Source: Kingdonia uniflora
Lineage: Eukaryota > Streptophyta > Magnoliopsida > Ranunculales > Circaeasteraceae
DNA length: 64,000 nt
Direction of reading: 5' to 3'
Assembly (NCBI GenBank): GCA_014058105.1
Contig: JACGCM010002205.1
Coordinates: 1,736,001-1,800,000 of the forward strand
How positions within the stretch are numbered: the first letter of the stretch is position 1; every line of letters begins with the position of its first letter. Below the pieces are notes generated by a model that had not been told where the DNA came from, did no database searches, and saw only the letters and a program-made list of their open reading frames with translations. Position numbers and translations under genes: made by a program. Below, piece by piece: positions 52,906 to 63,868 of the stretch.

Positions 52906-53639
52906 TTTATTGATGATGAACTTGAATGTAATTAGAGAGTAGAGAGTAGATAATGAAGAAAGTGTTTGATGTAGGAGATGAGAAGCATTTATTGATGAAA
53001 AAGTAGTCATTGAGAGGCTTGTTTCACAAGTTTTGGGGAAAAACAAGCCGTTGTGGAGGTCTTTTTTTAAGGAATATAGCCATTGGGGAGAGAGTGTTAG
53101 AGAAGAAAAAAAATTAATTATGGAAGAGAGGAGGCAACATTTTTCTACAGTTTAAGCCGCACCCTTCGGAATGGCGCGGCAATTTAAAAAATTCAAGTAA
53201 GCCACGTGGTGGCTTCTAATTGGCCTATATGTCGTGCCCTTCAGAAGTGCACGGTACACATAAAGCGTTAAGATGGTGCCACGTGGCCCTATCCCAGCCG
53301 TAAATGATGCCACGCAATTTAAAAGAGAGGAGGGGGAGGGGATTTTCCTAGGGTAGATTGTAAACTCCTTTTTTTAGGGTGAATCATGAAAAATGCCATT
53401 TTGGTGGTTCTTAACCCACCTAGTTGTTGCAAATGCTCTAAAGGTATACTGTTTTTGAACAAACCTCCATTAGAGTAAAGGAAATAAGTAGCATAGGTGA
53501 TATAGTATATCAGGTAGGGTGCATGGCATCATGATACTGGCATGCCTATACTATATGCCATCAACATGCCATTTTCCCTTTTGGCATGCCTTTTGACCTA
53601 TGCTAAATTAGTAATTTTAAAAGTTTTATAGTATGTATC
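52906..53639. other. Spacer between the two direct repeats
   Basis: No gene. A short inverted pair around GCCACGTGG (53212 and 53279) and GTGCCCTTCAGAAGTGCACGG near 53234 suggest a decayed small transposon. Confidence 0.35.
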
Positions 53640-53845
53640 ATGTATGACTAAACGTAGTGGATTAGCTTGGGATCTTTGGAATAAGTTTTATGGTACTTCC
53701 CCGTTATTGCAAAGATTTGAGGTTAAACTCTTTGCAATTGATCCCCATAGTATACTCATTGAAAGGTTATTCGCATCCCTTGTTTTAATTATGGCCAAAG
53801 CTCATAATCGCTTTGAAGTACAAAAATTAAACAACCTACAAATCC
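53640..53845 (+). pseudogene. hAT transposase C-terminal dimerisation fragment
   Basis: 'AWDLWNKFYGTSPLLQRFEV' and 'KLFAIDPHSILIERLFASLV' then 'AHNRFEVQKLNNLQ' follow the W-W...G...P-x-L-Q-x-x-A...S-S-S...E-R-x-x-S...R-N-R-L pattern of the hAT C-terminal domain in a plant BED-type subfamily. The Cys/Glu positions are partly lost. The frame continues into the direct repeat, where it has no meaning. Confidence 0.55.
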
Positions 53846-53866
53846 ATAAATTAAACAACCCACTAT

Positions 53867-54560
53867 TGAATACTATATCAATAACAAACAACTCACAAAT
53901 CCACAATAACAATGAAACCCACCATAATTCCACATTAACACAATTATATGTCCATATTCAACAAACCCTAACCCTAAAAAATATAGCAATTTAATCATAA
54001 AAAGAAATCAATGCTAGAACTATAATTCATAATCACATTAGAGAAAGAAAGAGAGAGAGTAAGAGAGAGGGAAAAAGATTTGCTCTCTTAAAGGGAGAGA
54101 AAAAGAGAAGTTGTCGAGTATCGTTAGCAAAAGAGAGACATAGATGGTTGTAATGAGAATGGGTACTGCAGAGATGAGTAGCGGAGAGTGGTAAAGGAGT
54201 TTGAGGAGTTGTTGGGGGTGGTGAGGAGAGACAAGATAGCGAGGAAGCTCAGAAAGAGCTCGATTTGGCACAAGAGGAGAGATAGTTGAGAAAGGAGAGG
54301 AGTGAGTCAGTTGTTTTGGTTTGTTTTATATTTTGTTAAGTTGAAAAGAGCCAAATGATATGTTACAATTACAAAATAAGCTAAACCAAATGTCAAATGA
54401 GAGCGGGTACGGCAACGGTATGTGGACGATAAACGTCAAACTTGGGAAGTTCATTTTACACCAAAACAAGGAATTTCACATCACCTTCACAGGAGGGGGG
54501 TGCTAAGTTAAAAGTCTGAAGATTGCCTCTAAACTTCACATTTTTGACACCTTTTTGAAA
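53867..54560 (+). repeat. Direct repeat copy 2
   Basis: Second copy of 52286-52905, about 1.58 kb downstream and longer because of GA-rich expansions (54045-54110). Confidence 0.75.
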
Positions 54561-55189
54561 ACCTCACTAATTCTTCTAATAGATTGATGGCAACCAACCA
54601 CACGAAAACTGAGAAATTCACTTATCTTCTCACCACTTCATAGGGTTAACTAAAAAACAAACACGGCTTTATTTTCATCTCTCTTTTCTCACCAATCTCT
54701 TATTTTCCCCCATTTTTCTCTATGTGCATCTTCATTAGAAATGGGTGTGGGATTTCTATTATGTGGAGATTCCCACACCTACACTGCCTTGAACTCTAAT
54801 AGTACAAAATGAAAATGTGGAAGTGTAGTTTTTAAGCGCCTGTCGTGAAAGCATGTACTGTCACAACAGACACACAGATGTACAACTGACGCCTTAGAAT
54901 TGAGTCAAAACTACTCATAAAAACCTTCTTCGCCCATAACAAAAATGCTCATTTCTTTTAACACACAAAAGCCTCATTTCCCTCTTTTTTTCCTTCTAAA
55001 ATAGATTTTCCCAGTGATTCTATTCTATTAATATGTTTGGAATCAAGTTCATCTTATTCAAACAATTGATCTCACTCCGATGCGGAGCTAATAGAAAAAT
55101 TTACCACATTTTAAGCTCAACAGACAACTTTAATGTATTTATATGTGAAATGGTACAAAGGTGCATCGAAGGTCAGAGGCACGGTGTAG
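54561..55189. other. No recognisable gene
   Basis: AT-rich sequence before the Harbinger relic. It may include the left end of that element; no terminal inverted repeat could be paired. Confidence 0.35.
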
Positions 55190-56390
55190 GGGCGGGAAAA
55201 GGTGGATCGTGGACATCGGTTTCACAATAAATTGCTGCGAAAATAGTACTTTACCGACAATCCAATATACAAGGCAAAACGTTCCGCCGACGTTACCAAA
55301 TGAGGCGAGAGCTATTCTAGAAGATTGTTGAAGACTCTCAAAGTCATGATTCTTATTTCAAATACAAATCAAATGTATCAAAAATACTAGGTTTAACAGG
55401 GAATCAAAAAATATTTACTTTTTTTTTCGAATATTCGCTTATGGATTACCCGCGGATGCGCAAGATGAATATCTCCATTGTGGAGAAAGCACGGCGTTAG
55501 TCTTTAGATAAATTATGTCAAGTAGTGGTAAATTTATACCATGGGGTATACATGCGGAAACTGGACGCACCGGATGTAGAGAGGTTGCTTAAAGAGAATA
55601 GTGCTAGAGGATTTTCGGGGATGTTGGAGAGTTTGGATTGCATGCATTGGTGGTGGAAGAATTGTCCCAATTCTTACCATGACACGTTCAACGGGGAGGA
55701 TTGTAAACCCACAATCATTATTGAGGTGGTCGCTGTTTATGATTTGTGGATTTGGCTTACATTCTTTGGAATGCCCGGATCAAACAACGATATCAATGTT
55801 ATTGAGCGCAGTAAGTTGTTTAACGACCTTACTATGGGAAATACGCCTCTGGTCTCTTTTAAGATTAACGTTCATACCTATAACGTACTAGTTACTATTT
55901 CGCGTACGATATCTATCCCAAGTGGTCTACGATTGTCAAGACTATCCCGACACCGTATACAAAAAAGGAAAAGAATTATTCGAAACATCAAGAATCGGTC
56001 AGGAAAAGAGGTGGAAATAGCGTTCGGTGTTTTACAATCTCAATGGGCTATCGTGAAGCTTCCCGTTCGATTTTAGAAGATGAAGTCATTGACCAATATA
56101 ATGTACACGTGCATTATATTGCACAATATGACTCATAAAGATGAAAAAGATGTTCTGAGCCCCGATTATGAATATGATGAAACATCCCTACCACCTCCGA
56201 TTAAGCATAGTGCTATACGAATATGATAGAATATGATAAAGACTTAACATAATACCAAAATGCAGCATTGGCTTATCGAAATGAACAAAAATACGTAGAT
56301 CTTCAAAATGACCTTGTTTAACATCTTTGGAGAGAGGCCGACAATCGAAGGAGGCAAAATTAGCTTTCTTGTTATGTAATTTTTCTTTCA
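55190..56390 (+). pseudogene. PIF/Harbinger DDE transposase (broken)
   Basis: Early part in several frames: 'YFTDNPIY', 'FRRRYQMRREL', 'YFKYKSNVSKILGLTGNQK'. Then an open stretch from 55525 with 'YMRKLDAPDVERLLKENSAR', 'GFSGMLESLDCMHWWWKNCP', 'TIIIEVVAVYDLWIWLTFFG', 'MPGSNNDINVIERSKLF' and 'EVEIAFGVLQSQWAIVKLPV'. After a TAG come 'IMYTCIILHNMTHKDEKDV' and 'DLQNDLV'. The D-C-M-H-W, G-S-N-N-D-I-N and A-F-G-V-L-Q boxes are those of plant Harbinger transposases; the first two hold the first two catalytic Asp and the Glu region is shifted. It needs a Myb-like partner, not seen here. Confidence 0.9.
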
Positions 56391-56551
56391 TAGTTTTAAG
56401 CAAGTAATTTCTATTTCAATCATGTTAATGCAATTTCAATTTCAATAAAGCCAATTTCCATAATATAATTGTATTAACTTAAATTATATTAGTACTTTAT
56501 TCAAACCATAAAATGTTTTCTGCCATTAATCTCCTAAACCCCTACATAACT

Positions 56552-57151
56552 TGTATTGGCCTAATTTCGTAGCGCGAAATAGCTCAAAAGTAGATCTTAC
56601 ACCAAATGTACCTGCGACAAAAATTAATGCAATACAAGAAATGACACAGGTAATTTAACATGAAAAACTTTTAAATAGGTAAAAAACCATAACCCCGTGT
56701 TAAGGGTTTAGTAACTGTAACTTTTATTGTTTGTGGCTGATAACTTATTATAAGTAATCTCTTGAACTAGAGATGTTTAATCTTAAAATAAGAACTTTTG
56801 TAGTGTTGTAGAATCTAAAAATTCCTGTGTTAGAATCTAGAAAATCTAGGCTTTTTGGTTTTTATCCCCTCTAGAATTTTTCTTCATATAGACCTTACCT
56901 ACAGCTCATTATCGTGCAGAGGCATATTCCTCAAATAATGAGGTAAGTGGTAGTTGAATGTGCAACTGTTAGTTCATGGAAGACAGATATCTTTTGACTT
57001 GTTCATATTTTGCTGTAGTGCTCGATCTATATTTTTTATCAATTTGTAGTCTAGGTGTTAATGCTGACTGTACATATCATGCGTGTGTAATACATGAGTC
57101 TGATATTGAGGTAGTTTGAGTTTGGACTAGGTCAAGGGATAGGTCCCTACA
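56552..57151 (-). repeat. 3' LTR of gypsy-B (600 bp)
   Basis: Minus strand starts TGTAGGGACCTATCCCT after purine tract AGGGGCGAT and ends at GGCCAATACA. Plus-strand TGTATTGGCCTAATTTCGTA parallels TGTAAGGACCAATTTTTTTA of gypsy-A. Confidence 0.75.
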
Positions 57152-57411
57152 ATCGCCCCTTGCAACTGAAGGCACGGGTGGCTTTGATTGAGAAAAAATA
57201 TTTTGACTGTTGGTGTTGGAAGTTGGAAAATTATGATGTATTGATAAGGAATTTGACTGCAGGGTACTCGGTATTTCTTTAATAAGGACTGCATCAGACA
57301 TTTATTGTGGTGGAAAGAATTGATGTACCTGACGTTTGGGGTTCCCAGAGAAGTTGTTCTTTGAATGATGACTTCTTTAGAAATGTTTATTCACATTAAA
57401 TGTGGGTTGGA

Positions 57412-57420
57412 TATAAATAG
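57412..57420 (+). promoter_or_regulatory. TATA box before small ORF a, gypsy-B
   Basis: GGATATAAATAGTATATG, 80 bp upstream of the ATG at 57500. Confidence 0.6.
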
Positions 57421-57499
57421 TATATGTACTGTAGCATCTGTCATCTTTATGAAAGTACCATGTTATTGTGAATATCTTCTGTCATACTCTGTTTTGATA

Positions 57500-57845
57500 A
57501 TGGTGAAGACCAGGCGGTAAGTATATGAAATGAGGGTGGCTACTGAAGTTCAGAGGTTGAAGTTACGCGCTACTTTGGCAACCAAGCATTGGAGATGCCC
57601 ACCCCCATTCCAGTTCTACCAACTTTCCACGGTATGACGGAGGAGGAAGCGGCTGAAGTTGAAGATGATTACTACCAGATGTAGAGATTCCCCTATTTAG
57701 TTATGTCTGGGGAGAAGCGTCGGATATGCCTTCGCCTATTGGCGGAGGACAAGGTTGACGAAACAGATGTGGAGGCTGGCATATATGCGAGGCAATACTG
57801 CCGATATCCTGCGAGGGACTGGGTTCTAAAGTCGGACATCCTTTA
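57500..57845 (+). pseudogene. Small antisense ORF a of gypsy-B
   Basis: 'MVKTRR' then a stop, and over two frames 'ATEVQRLKLRA', 'MPTPIPVLPTFHGMTEEEAA', 'EVEDDYYQM' and 'EKRRICLRLLAEDKVDETDV', ending 'RDWVLKSDIL'. It aligns with gypsy-A 33131-33454 and also shows the R-x-x-L-x-L-L-A helix of ORFs a/b in gypsy-1/2. Confidence 0.5.
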
Positions 57846-58673
57846 ATCTCTGCCAACTTGATGTTGGTGAGGGTTATTGAGTAAGAGACGGTGGTGGTGG
57901 AGAAGAGAGATGGAGATTAGAAATCTTCTTCCGCACAATCATCGCTATACTTTGTGAAGGAGTGCCTCCTGTAGAAGGTTGGTTCAGGCACTGATACCAC
58001 TAGCTTCCTCAGTTTCTTGTGAAAGTAAATGGTGTGAAAACCCTTGCCTGGACCTTTCTTGTAGAAGAGTTTCAGAATGAAACAATGTTAAAAACAGAAA
58101 TGTAATGTAACCTGTAGATCGATCTGTAGAAATATCTGGAAAACTTGCTATTTCTAAAGCATTTTGTAAGCAATGTTTGAGCTAATAAAAACTATATTTG
58201 AGCAAAAATTGTGTTGATAGATTGAATTAGCAGTTATTAGTTAAATTAAACTTAAAGAAAGGTATGTTGGAGTATGAAAATGTAATGCTTAAAAAGTAAA
58301 AAAAAAGAGAGCATTATTAGTCGAACTGCTGAAGATATAAAAATAGAGATGCGCGGTATGAATATCGAACTGATGAGGTCTGAAGAATCGAGTTGTAATA
58401 ACAATCTTATCTAAAATAGATTATACAAAAATCAAATCTCGAGTTGGGGAGGTATTTTGAAAAATATCTCGAAAAAGTGATAGATGATTTTTAAAGAGGT
58501 CAATTTTAAAAGATAAGTTCAAATAACTTTCTATCATGATCTTTGGGTTTCCAGTTATGGTAATATGGAGCAGATAGAGGTTACAATATATGAAATGTGG
58601 GGGATTTGATGTTATCACTAAGAGGTGTATAAATAATGTTTAAAAGGTCATATAGAGAGAGGAAGCAGTAAAA

Positions 58674-58985
58674 ATGGTGAGGACTCGTTCTGAAAGAGCT
58701 CGTCTCGCTTCGGAAGGGCGCTTAACAGTAAAGATTTCAAAAGTACAGGGGATGATCTTTGGTTAGTTAGATTATGACGCTAGCTTGTCTGAATCTGAAA
58801 TTTGGCTTGACGGGCTGGATGTAAGGGTGAGGGGGCGTGAGATTGGGCGTCACTTCTACTCGGAGGTATTCCATGAAGTGGTGTTGAAGCCTGAGGCTTG
58901 AAAAGCTATTGTAAGGCAAATTATTATAGAATAAATAGTTGAGGAAGATGAGAGGATTACTGGGGGTGAACTGATTAGGTGAGAC
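58674..58985 (+). pseudogene. Small antisense ORF b of gypsy-B
   Basis: ATG 58674, 38 bp after TATAAATAA (58628-58636): 'MVRTRSERARLASEGRLTV', 'LDYDASLSESEIWLDGLDV', 'FYSEVFHEVVLKPEA' and 'AIVRQIII', with three in-frame stops. It is the counterpart of gypsy-A 33945-34290. Confidence 0.5.
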
Positions 58986-59288
58986 GCTCCAGGGTAACTT
59001 GGATATTTCATGTATGATTATGTATGAGTGAGCGAACTCAATTAGATCGAATAATTGGAATGTGAATATAGGTAGAATATTTCTTTTGAATTTGTTTATG
59101 TTTTGTTGTAAATGTTGTTGAAAACTTTGGTGAATAAAAATTATGAAATTTGAAATGTTATAACATTGGATATGATGTTAGCAGTTCTATAAGTAGCAGA
59201 AGTTGGAATAGAGAAATCATATTAGCTTTAATTTTTGTCTTTTGTGTAAGTGAAGAAAAAGTTTGATTGTGTGTGATATAGAGTCATC

Positions 59289-59500
59289 ATGAATGGAAGG
59301 TCAAAGAGAGATTTAGGTAGGAGAGAGAAAAATATATTAAAATATTGGATGTGAGATAATGATGGGAAGGCGCTTTCACCAAAAAGGTACGAAACATCTG
59401 ACATTAATTATGAAAGGGATGCCTCGGTTCCAAAATTGAGGGCGATATGTGTGAGGCCCAATAACTATCAGCAGTTAGATAGAAAGAAAGTATAAATAAT
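59289..59500 (+). pseudogene. Small antisense ORF c of gypsy-B, truncated
   Basis: ATG 59289 lies 92 bp after TATAAGTAG (59189-59197): 'MNGRSKRDLGRREKNILKYW', a stop, then 'PKRYETSDINYERDASVPKL'. It is the counterpart of gypsy-A 34587-34978 and is cut by the copia junction near 59515. Confidence 0.5.
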
Positions 59501-59515
59501 AGTCTATCTTCCTAG

Positions 59516-60742
59516 AATCGCTGATAACGATTATACTATTCAACAAGAAGCTATACTGTGTAACAAAGAAAAATTGAGTGATGTGGACTTATGGCATCAA
59601 AGATTAGGACATATAAACTTCAATGATTTGTCGAAGATTACAAGTAAAGAGCTGATTCGGGGAGTACCAAAGTTGGGAAGATTGAGCAATGTAGTATGCG
59701 ATCCTTATCAAATTGGTAAGCAAATAAAGAGCTATCACAAGAAGTCCAACAATATTGCTACAACTCAGACTCTGAGCTAATACACATGGACTTGATGGGT
59801 CCTATGAGAACGGAATCATTAGGAGGTAAAAGGTATATTTTGGCCATGGTGGATGATTTCTCTCGTTACACATGGATAGTACTTTTGAGAGAGAAGTCTA
59901 ATACTTTTGAAGAATTCTGCAATATATCGCTTCGAATCCAAAATGAGAAAGATTACTTTATTGATAAAATTCAAAGTGATCATGGAGGAGAGTTTAAGGA
60001 TACTGGGGTAGTTAAGTATTGTACCTTTAATGGGATCAAGCATGAATTCTCTGCTCCAATCACTCTACAACAAAATGGAATTGCAGAAAGGAAGCATATA
60101 GTCCTTCAAGAAATGGGACGAGTCCTACTTCACAGCAAGAATCTTCTGGTACACTTTTGGGGGGAGGCCATTCATACTGCGTGTTATACTATTAATAGAG
60201 TGTATCTAAGCCCACTTACTTTAAACATGCCCTATGAACTGTGGTTTGAAAAGAAGCCGAATGTCAACTACTTCCAGGTTTTTGGGAGTAAATATTTCAT
60301 CTTTAGATATCGGGATAACATTGGGAAATTTGGCTCTCGAAGTGATGAAGGTATTCTATTGGGCTACTCAACAAATAATAGAGCTTTTCGAGTCTATAAT
60401 TTGAGGACCAATGCGATGATGGAGTCTTGTAATGTGGTTGTTGATGATACTTACACCATTGGTTCTGCAGATGTGAGAGAAGATGATAGTACAATCAAAA
60501 ATCCAGAAACATCTTTGAGTGACATTCTTGCATCGAGCCCTACATCAAGGTTGGTTCTCCCTTGCCTACTCTATCACTTCCAGCTCCACCACTCCCTCCT
60601 GCCCCAAGTGTACCGTAACCCGGATGGCAACAAGTTTGTAAGGATCACTCAAATACCGATATCATCGGGGATCCTACTTCTCGGGTTCAGACTTGAAGCC
60701 AATACCATGAGACGGTGTACTTTGTTTGTTATGTCTCTGTGA
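59516..60742 (+). pseudogene. Copia GAG-pre-integrase and integrase
   Basis: 'DLWHQRLGHINFNDLSKI' is the GAG-pre-integrase H-x3-H-type box, then a zinc part with 'CDPYQIGKQIKSYHKK' (second Cys lost). The integrase core from 59786: 'MDLMGPMRTESLGGKRYILA', 'VDDFSRYTWIVLLREKS', 'IQSDHGGEFKD' and 'HEFSAPITLQQNGIAERKHI', giving D, D and E of the DDE triad. The C-terminal part has 'PYELWFEKKPNVNYFQVFGS' and 'DEGILLGYSTNNRAFRVYN'. One stop separates the first two parts. The end after 60540 leaves the frame. Confidence 0.9.
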
Positions 60743-60795
60743 TCGAACCAACGGCGGTAAAAGAAGCTCTATGAGACGAATATTGGCTACATGCA

Positions 60796-61698
60796 ATGCA
60801 AGATGAGTTTTACCAGTTTCGACATCAAGATGTCTGGGATTTAGTTCTACGACCGTCCAGTACAAATATCATTGGAACTAAATGGGTTTATAAGAACAAA
60901 TATGACAAACTTGGGAATGTAATTCAAAACAAAGCTAGATTGGTCGCTCAAGGGTACAATCAAGTAAAAGGGGTTGATGTTGCTAAAATGTTTGCTCCTA
61001 CTGCAAGGCTTGAGTCCATTCGCCTACTGTTTGCTCTTGCTTGCCATCAAAAGTTCAAGTTACATAAGATGGATGTGAAGAGTACTTTTCTGAATGGGCT
61101 CTTAGAGGAAGAGGTGTACATGGCCCAACCAAAAGGGTTTGAGGATCCTTATCATCCAGATCACGTATTTTACTTGAAGAAGGCTCTTTATTGTTTGAAG
61201 CAAGCTCCTTGGGCATGGTATGAACGGCTCTCCAATTTTCTCTTAGCTGAGGGTTTTGTTCGAGGGGGAGTTGATAAAATGTTATTTATCCAATGGAAGG
61301 GAGGCGCGATGCTTGTTGCAAATGTATATGTAGATGATATTGTATTTGGCTTTACTTCGAGTTTACTAACCACTTCTTTTACAACTTTAATGAAAAGTGA
61401 ATTTGATATGAGCATGGTTGGGGAACTAACTTATTTCGTAGGTCTCGAAATATGTCAAGTGGAGAAAGGAATGTTTGTTTCTCAATCCACGTATGCCAGG
61501 GATCTTCTGAAGAAGTTTTGTTTCTCTTATGTAAAACATGCCAGGACACCCATAAGTACTACTACAAAGTTAAGTAAGGACTCAGCGGGTAAGGATGCTG
61601 ATCAAAAGATATATAAAAGTATGATAGATAGTTTACTTTACCTTACTGTTACTCGTCCTGATATTATGTTTAGTGTATGTATTTGTGCTCGTTATTAA
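60796..61698 (+). pseudogene. Copia reverse transcriptase
   Basis: 301 open codons: 'WVYKNKYDKLGNVIQNKARL', 'VAQGYNQVKGVDVAKMFAPT', 'LHKMDVKSTFLNGLLEEEVY', 'YCLKQAPWAWYERLSNFLL', catalytic box 'VANVYVDDIVFG', 'ELTYFVGLEICQVEKGMFVS' and 'LLYLTVTRPDIMFSV'. All RT boxes including Y-V-D-D are present. It stops at TAA 61696 where the family continues into RNase H; the frame for the rest is shifted by one. Confidence 0.92.
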
Positions 61699-62271
61699 GG
61701 TAGTCCAAAAGAGTCCCATTTACAGGCTGTTCAGCGTATTATTCGTTATGTATGTGAGACTTCTAATTTTGTCTTATGGTATTCACATGACACAACCTCC
61801 GAGGTTATTGGGTATTCCGATGCAGATTGGGCAGGTAATGCAGATGATAGGAAGAGTACTTCTGGTGGATGCTATTATATTAGAAATAATCTTTTGGCTT
61901 GGCAGAGCAAGAAGAAGAATTATATTTCTCAATCCACAGCAGAAGCGGAGTATATTGTTGTGGGTAGTTATTGGACTCAATTAATTTAGATGAAACAGAT
62001 GGTGCATGACTATGAAATAGTCCAGGGGACGATGCCAGTTTTTTGTGATAATATAAGTGCGATCAATATCTCCAAGAATCCTGAACAACATTCCATATCC
62101 AAGCACATTAACCTTCGATTTCACTTCATCCGTGATACTGTTGAGCGTAATATAGTCAGTGTTGAGTATGTTCCTACAGAGAGTCAGTTAGCAGATTTCT
62201 TCACCAAGCCGTTCGATGTTATGAGGTTTGAGATTTTGCGACGATCAATTGGTGTCTGCTCTATTGATTAG
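61690..62271 (+). pseudogene. Copia RNase H
   Basis: 'SPKESHLQAVQRIIRYVCET', 'VIGYSDADWAGNADDRKSTS', 'WQSKKKNYISQSTAEAEYIV', 'VFCDNISAINISKNPEQHSI' and 'LADFFTKPFDVMRFEILRRS', ending at a TAG at 62269. The D-A-D-W, S-T-A-E-A-E-Y and C-D-N boxes are complete; one stop (61987) and one frame change break it. It ends the polyprotein. Confidence 0.92.
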
Positions 62272-63600
62272 GTATGTCTTTTACTTCCTCTTTACACTAT
62301 TTTCTTAGATTATCACAGTGATATATGCTTGGTCAGATACGCTTTTTAATTTAATGTTAGGACATTTTAGTATAGTGTTTACTTAGATTTGATTTCTCTC
62401 ACGGCAGTTAACTATCACATGCTTAGATAGATCGGCACTCATTGATATTATACTTTAGGATACATGTAGAGACTTCGTACCTAATGCTATATGAGGATTT
62501 GACCTTATTTATGAGGTTCGAGTGTTATGACATTTACTTCTCTCTTTGATATTTTTGTTTGTGATCTCATTTCGCTTCCTTACTCAATTATCAAATGATA
62601 ACTTCAAGTTCAAGATTAGTCTAATTGAACATTCCCTATACTTGATTCGAGACAAAAAAATACTATGCGAGATCGAAGATATGATAATAGGCTTTTTATT
62701 GCTACACATTTTTTAGCCTTCGCTATTCATAACCATATTCTTATCTACTTGTAGCCCTTTGTGCCTGAAAATAAGCCTTTCATTTTTCTACCCAAATTCT
62801 TTATTCATTTACCCGTTTGTTCTGAGACTTTTTAGTGAAAAAATATAAAAAGGGGGTTAGAATAGCTGAATGAAAGAATCGATTGTATTTCCCCATCTCT
62901 TTGATAGTATATAACTTTGGGTCATATATAAAAAAATGTATGTGTGCTTTATGGGGGAAAGATGAATAGAAGAATACAATGTATCCTCAAAAGAAAAAAA
63001 AGGGAGGAGCAATGATATGCTATTTTATGTTTACTCAATAAGAAAAAGAATGACAGAAGTTGAATTTGGTTTCAAGTGAGAATGGGAGTTAGTGTAACTG
63101 TAGTCTCAGAATGTCCGCAAAATACCTACTCTGTCATATGCCTACCCGTGCCTACATTATAACATTTTCAAGACTTGTTTGATGCTGAGTTTAACACAGT
63201 TTGTTTAGTGGAGATGAGAGATATGGAGTCTATATTAATTAACTTGACACTATTAATGACGATTGATTTCATGTCCATGAGATCTTCCAGCTTACAGTGT
63301 GTTGCTTATTTGATGAAATATGAGTCTTTTTTTGCATATTATTCATATTCATATTTCGCACAGAGTGTTAGCTAGTTAATTCTCAATGATTTCGTGTGAC
63401 CACCGATGGGAGGCCTAAGTTAAAACAACTTTCCTTATAGTATTTTATTTCTGGATGTTGGGTCTATTGAATGCATGGTACTGTTTTATGTTGACTGCAC
63501 ACACACACACTCTAAGTAAATACTTATTATGTCTGGATTTTCTATTGAATGATTTCCTATATATTATTCATGTAGCCTGTGATTAGTCTCTGATCTAGCG
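62272..63600. other. Long 3' region of the copia element
   Basis: 1.3 kb without a supported gene between the end of pol and a purine tract. A region this long is found in SIRE/Maximus-type copia elements, where an env-like frame may lie here, but I see no such frame. That lineage is only a possibility. Confidence 0.4.
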
Positions 63601-63603
63601 TAG

Positions 63604-63613
63604 ACAGGGGGAG
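63604..63613 (+). other. Probable polypurine tract of the copia element
   Basis: ACAGGGGGAG followed by TATTGCTTAC. It is the best purine tract downstream of pol; the LTR beyond would run past the window end and cannot be tested here. Confidence 0.45.
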
Positions 63614-63833
63614 TATTGCTTACTTAGTGTTTATTTCTTTGATTTTTTTTGTTGCGTTGCGTTTCGTTTCGTTTTATCTCTATTGAAAAGAAAAAAAAAG
63701 TGCAAAGTTTTTATTCGAATAATTTTCTTTTGTTCGAATATTTTCCAACAGATACTTGTTTATTCGAATACAACTTTTGTTGCTCGAATACATTTTGACG
63801 AGTTTTTTTTTTACAAAAACCAATTTTTTCTTT

Positions 63834-63836
<3 letters not shown>

Positions 63837-63865
<29 letters not shown>
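63837..63865 (+). repeat. (CT)n microsatellite
   Basis: About 14 CT units, with a second shorter (CT)n run at 63899-63915. Both sit in the presumed LTR/leader of the copia element. Confidence 0.9.

Positions 63866-63868
<3 letters not shown>

Larger units (their letters stand above)
56552..59515 (-). mobile_element. Gypsy-B: 3' end of a Tat element related to gypsy-A
   Basis: Has a 600-bp LTR at 57151-56552, followed (to the right, i.e. upstream in the element) by the same purine tract and small + strand ORFs as gypsy-A. The element is cut at about 59515, where a copia sequence begins; pol and the large antisense gene are not in the window on this side. Confidence 0.75.
59516..62271 (+). mobile_element. 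Ty1/copia element, pol region (+ strand)
   Basis: GAG-pre-integrase, integrase, RT and RNase H in copia order. The 5' part (LTR, gag, protease) is missing: homology to gypsy-B stops and copia coding begins at about 59515. The coding sequence is much better preserved than in any other retroelement here, with long open stretches of 318 and 300 residues, so this is probably the youngest retroelement. Confidence 0.85.

Noticed and set aside
53644..53994. 116-residue frame as a complete gene
   Set aside because: The first half is a hAT C-terminal fragment; the second half runs into the direct repeat and has no protein character.
62272..63600. env-like gene after copia pol
   Set aside because: No frame longer than about 66 codons and no hydrophobic envelope-type pattern.
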